NCBI GenBank assembly: GCA_019635215.1
Contig: JAHBZZ010000023.1
Span: 1-50,700, forward strand
DNA length: 50,700 nucleotides
Source of the DNA: Nitrosomonas sp.
GTDB lineage: Bacteria > Pseudomonadota > Gammaproteobacteria > Burkholderiales > Nitrosomonadaceae
Direction of reading: 5' to 3'
Part shown: in pieces, positions 1-6,700 of the stretch
How the letters are laid out: every line of letters begins with the position of its first letter
Numbering within the stretch: position 1 is the stretch's first letter
The notes under the pieces: generated by a model
The model's input: only the letters and a program-made list of their open reading frames with translations
Databases searched by the model: none
What the model was told of the DNA's origin: nothing
Translations under genes and position numbers: made by a program

Positions 1-1689
1 GGGGCGCAGAGCAGCGGCCAGCCGCCGTTTGAAGCCTGCAAGCCCGGCGACTTCACCGTGCTTGGCTATCCCGACGAGTTTGGTCCGCGCGCGACGCCGA
101 GCTTCGACGTGCTCATCGATAAGCGCTTCGACGGGCAGTTCCTCACCCAGCAGAAGATCTGGCTGCCCGTCATCGTCGACGCCATCTCCAAGTGGAACGG
201 CGTGAGCGGCTCGAAGTGGCGCTTCAACAATCTGGGGATGACCGACAAGGAGGCCGATCCCAACGACAACCGCGTGACGATCGCGGCCTGCGGCGGTCTG
301 TTCGCCTGTCCCGAGCAAGGCCCCCCTTCCCCGCCCCGCGGTCCCGGCGGCGACATCCTCGAGTTCTTCCCCGTCTTCCAGACCACGGTGGCCGTCACGC
401 TGATCTACGAGGACTTCAGCCCGGGACGCGCGATCCGCAACTCGGACATCTTCTTCAACCCGGCCATCCCGTTCGCCGTGGACCCGTCGCCGGGACAGAT
501 CGACTTCGAGACTGTCTTGCTGCATGAGCTGGGACATTCGCTGGGCCTGGATCACAACGACAACTGCGTCGCCGGCAAGACCGTGATGGAATCGCTGGTC
601 GGCCTCAACGAGCGCAAGCGGGCGCTGTCTTCGTCCGAGCTCGAGGGCGTGCGATTCCTCTATCCGGCCGACACGGCCGCGTCGGTGCGCGTCAAGGAGA
701 GTGAGCGCCGCGTCGAGCTCAAGGCCGTCGCCGGCCAGTACCCGCCGTTCCCCGTCGACGTGTCGCTGTACGGGCTGCGCTTCCGCCGCTGGAACGCGAC
801 GGCGAGCCAGCCATGGGTGACGCTGGAGCCGCCGACGGGCCGCTTCCACGCCGCCGAGAGCATCCAGATCGGCGTCAATCACGCCGGCCTGCCGGTCGGC
901 GCTCACCAAGCGACCGTCTCGATCTCCGACGATAAGCATGCCGGCCCCCCGGCGACCGTCACGGTGGCGTTGACGGTGAGCGAAGCGGGCGTCCGCGGCG
1001 ACGCCCCGCTGCTGACCTCGGCGGGCATCGTGAGCGCCGCCAATCCGACCTCGCGGCGAGTGGCGCCGGGCTCTCTGGTGACGCTCTACGGCCAGAGCTT
1101 CGCGACCGAAACGCTGGCCGCCGAAGGGTTCCCGCTGCCGACCCGGCTGGGGAGCACGGAGGTCATCATCAATGGCAGCAAGGCGCCGCTGCTCTACGTC
1201 TCGCCGACCCAGATCAATGCGCTGGCCCCGGCCGAGACCTACGCCGGCCGCAGCGGCGTGATCGTACGCAACAGCTTCGGCCAGAACCATGGCACGGCCT
1301 TCGACATGACGACCGCGGCGCCGGAGCTCTTCCTGCTCGACGCCCGCCGGGCGATCGCCCTCAATCAGAACGGCCGCCTCAACGGTCCCAACGATCCGGC
1401 CGCCGGGGGCGAGGTCGTGACGCTCTACTTCACCGGCCAGGGCGCCACCACGCCGCACGTGCCCAGCGGCCACGCGGCGCCGTCGGAGCCGCTGGCCCGG
1501 GTGGCCGGCGCGCACCGCGTGCTGGTGGCGGGCCGCGAGGCCAAGGTGCACTACCTGGGTTTGGCGCCGGGCTTCGCCGGCTTGGCGCAGGCCAACGTCG
1601 AGATGCCCGACGGAATCTTCGGCGAGCTGCCGGTGCGCATCGAGATCGACGGCCAGCTCGGCGAGCCCGGCTTCGTGACCGTCCGTTAG
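1..1689 (+). CDS. Secreted metzincin-type metalloprotease with Solibacter-type C-terminal domain (5' partial)
   Basis: The frame is open to the left edge without a stop, so the true start lies outside the window; GTG at 58 is only the first internal start codon. The zinc site HELGHSLGLDH (HExxHxxGxxH, bases ~529-561) followed by a VMESL Met-turn-like stretch identifies a matrixin/metzincin-like peptidase. Next comes a BACON-like beta-sandwich stretch (about bases 690-990), then a C-terminal region (about 1015-1686) with the phrases SAANP, PGSLVTLYG, YVSPTQIN and LYFTGQG, which I recognise as the TIGR03437 domain abundant in Solibacter and other Acidobacteria. It is probably secreted; its substrate is unknown. 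Base composition is far richer in G+C than the rest of the window, so it is foreign or misassembled here. The family call is firm; the origin is inferred. Confidence 0.8.
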   Translation, partial: GAQSSGQPPFEACKPGDFTVLGYPDEFGPRATPSFDVLIDKRFDGQFLTQQKIWLPVIVDAISKWNGVSGSKWRFNNLGMTDKEADPNDNRVTIAACGGLFACPEQGPPSPPRGPGGDILEFFPVFQTTVAVTLIYEDFSPGRAIRNSDIFFNPAIPFAVDPSPGQIDFETVLLHELGHSLGLDHNDNCVAGKTVMESLVGLNERKRALSSSELEGVRFLYPADTAASVRVKESERRVELKAVAGQYPPFPVDVSLYGLRFRRWNATASQPWVTLEPPTGRFHAAESIQIGVNHAGLPVGAHQATVSISDDKHAGPPATVTVALTVSEAGVRGDAPLLTSAGIVSAANPTSRRVAPGSLVTLYGQSFATETLAAEGFPLPTRLGSTEVIINGSKAPLLYVSPTQINALAPAETYAGRSGVIVRNSFGQNHGTAFDMTTAAPELFLLDARRAIALNQNGRLNGPNDPAAGGEVVTLYFTGQGATTPHVPSGHAAPSEPLARVAGAHRVLVAGREAKVHYLGLAPGFAGLAQANVEMPDGIFGELPVRIEIDGQLGEPGFVTVR

Positions 1690-1711
1690 GGAAAGACGCA
1701 AGGAGAAGACG

Positions 1712-2173
1712 ATGACGATGCAACCGTGGATTTGCCGGGTGATCCTTGTGGCGGCGCTGACGATTCCGGCGCAGGCCTCGTCGGTGCTGGCGGTCGACTT
1801 CCAACAGCTCAGCCGGCTGGCTCGGCATGTGATCAGCGGCGAGGTGACCGCCGTGCAAGCCGACGAGGACGCCTCCGGGCATGTCTACTCGACGGTGACG
1901 ATCAGCGTGCGGCGGTCCTCGCCGGTGCAGCTTCAAGGCCGCGAATACAAGTTCCGCATGCTGGGCGGTGAGACGTCGACCAAACGCCTGGCGATCCAGG
2001 GCATGCCGCGCTTCGCGGTCGGGGACCGGGTGGCGCTGTTCCTCAACGCGCGGCCGGAACATCTGAGTCAAGCGTCTCATTTTCTTTCATATCACGGCAT
2101 GCTGGTTTTGTTTTTCGATTTAGTCTGGAAATTCCAATGTTGTCAGTACAGGCTGATGGCTGCAGCCGGTTAA
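1712..2173 (+). pseudogene. Truncated exported protein cut at the GC discontinuity
   Basis: This lies 22 bases after the metalloprotease, with an AAGGAG ribosome site about 8 bases before ATG 1712. It begins with a signal peptide (MTMQPWICRVILVAALTIPAQASS) and then a conserved-looking segment (RLARHVISGEVTAV, KFRMLGGE, RFAVGDRVALFLN) of a type often found beside such acidobacterial proteases. After about residue 118 (base ~2065) composition drops abruptly and the remaining ~35 residues look like random translation up to the stop at 2173. The native 3' end is therefore missing. I do not know the function. Confidence 0.6.
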
Positions 2174-2241
2174 CACCTTTCGCAGGAGATTGAGTGTAAG
2201 AATGACATCAATGGTATGCAGGCCGGACAATCAGAATCATC

Positions 2242-2388
2242 ATGGAAAAATTGCTTCAAGCGTTTCAATTCAATGAAATTTTGTCACTGAAACACGATGC
2301 TATGTACATTATTCCCAATCATAAAATATCGCAGATAGTACTTGACGAAAAAGCCCGGGATGCGTTTTACTTGGATTTCCTAAAATAA
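2242..2388 (+). CDS. Possible 48-residue small protein
   Basis: ATG 2242 to TAA 2388 encodes 48 residues (MEKLLQAFQF... to ...YLDFLK). There is no clear ribosome site and no family I recognise. Amino-acid content is protein-like (mixed charged and hydrophobic residues), which is the only support. It may equally be a chance frame or a gene remnant next to the composition break. Confidence 0.25.
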   Translation: MEKLLQAFQFNEILSLKHDAMYIIPNHKISQIVLDEKARDAFYLDFLK

Positions 2389-2423
2389 TAATTACCGAGT
2401 ATCTGATATGAGGAGCTAGAGCT

Positions 2424-2498
2424 ATGAAAAAACTCGTTATTATCGCGTTATGTATTTTTATTCCAGGTTATATCTATTTGATGATTCAATACTTTTAA
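2424..2498 (+). CDS. Possible 24-residue membrane microprotein
   Basis: ATG 2424 is preceded by AGGAG at 2411-2415. The 24-residue product (MKKLVIIALCIFIPGYIYLM...) is a lysine start followed by one hydrophobic helix, as in small membrane proteins. Its TAA stop (2496-2498) is formed by the first bases of the family-1 inverted-repeat element, so the original reading frame may have been longer and been cut by that insertion. Confidence 0.35.
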   Translation: MKKLVIIALCIFIPGYIYLMIQYF

Positions 2499-2597
2499 GA
2501 ACCTGTTCAATATCTCACTGAGAGAGGGCTTGCCACGTTTGAATCGAATCCAAAATGTTCGCATACTTCACATTGCGGCGTTTTGTCGTTCAATAAA
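2496..2597. repeat. Degenerate copy of MITE-like repeat family 1
   Basis: The first ~33 bases match, with few changes, the left ends of the copies at 17071 and 50490 (both begin TAAGAA and carry a TCTC core). The following ~65 bases can still be aligned with the interior of those copies, with many substitutions and small gaps (shared words include GAATCGAA and CAAAATG). The right end is not recognisable. Read as an old, truncated insertion. Confidence 0.5.
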
Positions 2598-2626
2598 ACA
2601 CCGGCAACTGAAAAATGGTTGCCGGT
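2591..2626 (-). terminator. Rho-independent terminator of ridA
   Basis: A 9-bp stem (ACCGGCAAC at 2600-2608 with GTTGCCGGT at 2618-2626) is followed, reading the minus strand, by the T-rich run TGTTTTATTG at 2600-2591. It sits 27 bases past the ridA stop codon. Confidence 0.6.
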
Positions 2627-2652
2627 TGATGTAAAAGCGTTTTGGCTTAGAG

Positions 2653-3036
2653 TCATTCGCCGCAATACGCTGTTACCTGAATTTCGATTTTCATGCGGGG
2701 ATCTGACAAGCCTGCGGTGAGCATCATCGCCGATGGTCTGACATCGCCAAAATATTTGCGCGTGACCGGAAAGCATTTGGGAAAGTCGTCGGCATTCGGT
2801 AGCACGTAGGTTACGCGCACGACATCCTTTAAGCTGCTGTTGGCTTCCTTCAATGCGGCTTCGATATTTTTGAAGCACTGTTCGGTCTGCGTTACCAGAT
2901 CGTCGGATATGGTCATGTTGCTGTAGTCGAATCCGGTGGTGCCGGAAACCAGTACCCAGTCGCCCGCGCGGACTGCGCGGGAATAGCCAATTTCCTGTTC
3001 AAATGTAGAGCCGGAACTGATCAGTTGGCGTGTCAT
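2653..3036 (-). CDS. ridA: RidA family (YjgF/UK114) enamine/imine deaminase
   Basis: A 127-residue protein, the normal length for the RidA/YjgF/UK114 superfamily, whose members hydrolyse reactive enamines and imines such as 2-aminoacrylate released by PLP enzymes, acting as cytosolic trimers. The family pattern is visible: a start region GSTFEQEIGYSRAVRAGDWVLVSGTTGF, the central QTEQCFKNIEAALKEANSSLKDVVRVTYVL, and the C-terminal RPSAMMLTAGLSDPRMKIEIQVTAY with the conserved Arg and the glutamate near the end. The start ATG has AAGGAG 7 bases upstream. It stands alone, between an insertion-element wreck and repeat family 1. Exact substrate within the superfamily is not determinable. Confidence 0.85.
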   Translation of the reverse strand: MTRQLISSGSTFEQEIGYSRAVRAGDWVLVSGTTGFDYSNMTISDDLVTQTEQCFKNIEAALKEANSSLKDVVRVTYVLPNADDFPKCFPVTRKYFGDVRPSAMMLTAGLSDPRMKIEIQVTAYCGE

Positions 3037-3072
3037 GCTGTTTTCTCCTTATAAAAGTTTAAAAAAATAATA

Positions 3073-3540
3073 CTATAGTCTGACCAACTTGTGTTCGATG
3101 GGATTGAAGTCTGGAGAATATGCAGGCAGGTACAAGGATATGTCTCGCGTTTTGTATGGCAGTATGTCCTGTCGTTTATGGAACGTGGTATTGTCCACGA
3201 CAATAACGCAGTGTGACGGCAATTTTAGGTAACAGATCTGTATTACTCATCTATGAAATACATCGGCGTTGATGTTGGCTTCTAACAAATTAACAATGAC
3301 CGGCAGTTTTCCGATCAAGGCGCCTATCGCGTTGATACGGCCTTTCGCGTGCCAGTCATACGACCATCGCATCGTTGACTAATAGGGGCGTAACCGTGCG
3401 TGCGCGGTGTATCGTGCGTAAATCCACTCTCATCGATATAAACAATAACCCGGTTTGTCGCTTCATAGACAGGCAGCGATCTTAAATAGAGCTTAATTTT
3501 CTCTCACGTCGTTCAGCTCAGAGAGAACATTCCGCAATAT
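3073..3540 (-). pseudogene. IS630-family transposase remnant (frameshifts and an internal stop)
   Basis: Translating the minus strand in pieces recovers a DDE transposase of the IS630/Tc1 type: SLPVYEATNRVIVYIDESGF (first catalytic Asp) and THDTPRTHGYAPISQRCDGR from about 3480 to 3361, then after a one-base frame change YDWHAKGRINAIGALIGKLP and VIVNLLEANINADVFHR, a TGA stop near 3252, then the continuing frame with VIVVDNTTFHKRQDI (second Asp) and YLPAYSPDFNPIEH (third acidic residue) down to a stop at 3073-3075. Another frame change occurs near 3500. The N-terminal DNA-binding half is missing. It is dead as written. Confidence 0.8.
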
Positions 3541-3730
3541 ATCGATTGATATCAAGAAGTCAGTAATAAATACTATTTTATTCGGCCATAGAAAATCTTC
3601 TTAAATGCTAGAATATAATGCGTTAGAGTAGTTATTTAGAGTGTAAATGTTTTCATTATTTAATTTAAGCTACATACAGTTATCACCGATATTGAGTCTG
3701 GCATAAGTAACTATATAAATGAGGCAAATC

Positions 3731-6700
3731 ATGATTAAAAATATTCCTGTTTTTTATAAAGATAACGTTCCGTATCGCATAGATACTGATTCTTTAGCCA
3801 TAGCCACGATATCTGATTTGATAACAGTCACAGCATCCAAGTATGAAGACAAAATTGCTGTTAAATATGAAGACCAGCAACTTACCTACAAGGAATTGGA
3901 AATCCGATCAAACAAGCTTGCTTATCGGCTTCGTAAAATGGGTATGGGGCCCGGGAAATTAATAGGTATCTATATAGAGCGATCATTAGACATGATGGTA
4001 GCTTTGCTTGGTACATTGAAAGCAGGCGCTGCTTACATTCCACTTGATCCAGCTTATCCTGCTGACAGGATAAGTTACATGCTCGAAGATTCTGGCTCAA
4101 GATTGGTTTTGACAAAAAGCGCTTTGGTAGATTCACTGCATAATTATTCTGGAGAAACACTGTGTTTAGATTCTGATTGGCAAGCTATAAATCAAGAACT
4201 AGAAACTTCTGTACCTCAGATAGCCGAAGCAAAAGATTTAGCTTATGTTATTTATACTTCTGGTTCTACTGGACGGCCCAAGGGAGTTGAAATTCCTCAT
4301 CGAGCAGTTTTAAATTTTCTTTACAGCATGCGTCAGACACCAGGGATAAATGAGAATGACCGGTTACTGGCTGTCACAACGCTGTCATTCGATATTGCAG
4401 GTTTGGAACTTTATCTTCCACTGACGGTGGGAGCCCAAGTTGTCATTGCCAGCCGCACTTCTGCGGTCGATGGTAATTTGCTTGGTCGCATGATTGAAGA
4501 TCTAGGTATAACTGTCATGCAGGCAACTCCGGCCACATGGCGATTGTTATTAGATTCAAAATGGACGGGAAGCTCAAAGCTGAGGGTTTTTTGCGGCGGT
4601 GAAAGTCTATCATCTGAACTGGCCGAACAACTGCTTCCCAGATGTACTGAACTTTGGAATCTCTACGGGCCAACAGAAACAACCATCTGGTCTACTGTAT
4701 GCCGGATTGAAGATGCCAGAAGTCCGATTTCTATTGGATATCCAATTGCGAATACTGAAATCCAGATTCTGGACGATAAATTACAGCCTGTTGAGACTGG
4801 AGTCCCCGGAGAACTGTATATTGGAGGAATGGGACTCGCCTGTGGATATCATAAACGTGAGGATCTAACCAAAGAACGTTTTATACCACACCCGTTAAAG
4901 CCTAATGAGCGTCTTTATCGTACAGGGGATCTTGCTAGACATTTACCTGATGGATCATTGGAACATATGGGTAGGATCGATTATCAGGTTAAAGTTAGAG
5001 GATTTCGCATTGAATTAGGTGAAATCGAATCGGCTCTGAATCAATTACCAATGGTTAAACAAGCTGTTGTATTGGCGCGCGAAGATGTGCCCGGCGAAAA
5101 GCGCTTGGTAGCCTATGTGATCTATCAATCTTCACAACAATCCACCAGTAAAGTATTACGAGAGGCATTGGCTGCAACGCTTCCTGATTATATGGTGCCA
5201 GGGTTTTATGTGACGATGGATACTTTTCCGTTAACGCCTAATGGCAAGATCGATAGGAATGCATTTCCTGTTCCAGAATCAGGTCGTCCAGAACTGGCCA
5301 CAGAATATCTGGCTCCCCGGAATGATAAAGAATCAACGCTTGTTGATATTTGGTCAAAAGTATTGCGTATCGACAATATTGGAGTCAATGATAATTTCTT
5401 CGATCTAGGTGGTGATTCACTGAAGGTTGCTCAGGTTGCGACTCGAATTCGCGATGATTTCGGTGTTGATGTGGCGTTACGCTTGATTTTTGAGAACTCG
5501 ACAATAGCTGATCTTGCTCAGGCCATTACCGGTTCAGGTGCAAAAAAATTAAATGATCTGCCGTTTAGGAAAGTACCTCGTGATGGTTACATACCGCTGA
5601 CATTTGCACAAGAAAGAGTGTGGTTTTTGCATCAATTAAATCCCAACAATCTTGCATATAACTTTATTTCTACAATAGCATTTAATGGTCATTTGGATGT
5701 TAAAGCGCTAGAAAAATCTCTCGGTGAAATACTGCGGCGTCATGAGAGCTATCGAACAACTTTTCCAACTGTTGCAGGCCGGCCGGGCCAAATAATACAT
5801 CCGGCACCGGATTACAAGCTGAATATTATAGACTTGTCTGATAAACATCCCGATGAGCAGGAAAGAGTAACGGATACATGGAGTCAGGAGGAATATCAGC
5901 ATCGTTTCGATTTAACACAACTTCCATTGGTCAGATGGACGCTTTTCCGTTACAGCGGTATGAAAAATGTACTCGTGCATATGGAGCATCATCTTGTACA
6001 CGATGGCTGGGCATTCAATCTGTTTATTCGAGAGCTTGTTGCTTTATACAATGCATACGCTGCTGGAAAGTCTTCACCTCTCGATGAACCACCAATCCAG
6101 TTAGCAGAATTTGCAACCTGGCAACATGACTGGATGCAAGGTGCTATATCGGATTATCAGTTAGCATATTGGAAGAAAAAATTCAGAACAATCCCGCCGA
6201 TTCTGGAATTGCCTACAAAAGATGCACGTCCGCCTATTCAGACTTTCCGAGGTACTTCCCTAAGACCGGAAATTCCTCTGGATATTTGTAATCGATTACG
6301 TGCGTTGAGCAAAAAAGAAGGCAGTACGTTCTTTATGACTATGCTTGCCGGATTCGTTGCACTGCTGCACCGATATACGGGAGAATCGGATATTGCAATA
6401 GGTACTTTTTTTGCCAATCGGCGGAAAGTCGAGTCAGAAAGTGTTATTGGAATGATACTTAACAACGTTGTGATACGTACTACGTTGGACAAAGATCCCA
6501 CCATACGCGATTTAATTCGTCAGGTTCGCAATATTGTTCTAGAAGACGCATCACATCAAGATGTTCCTTTCGATCGTGTTGTTGAAGCTGTTCAGCCTCA
6601 GCGTGATTTGAGTATGAATCCGTTATTCCAGGTAATGTTCAGTTTTCATGATGAACCCATGCCAGAATCCGGTATGACTAATTTAGATGTCAGTCTGACT

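Noticed and set aside
1430-2080. Minus-strand frame of 216 codons in the GC-rich block
   Set aside because: Arg/His/Pro-rich shadow of the metalloprotease and its neighbour; overlaps both real genes and looks like no protein family.
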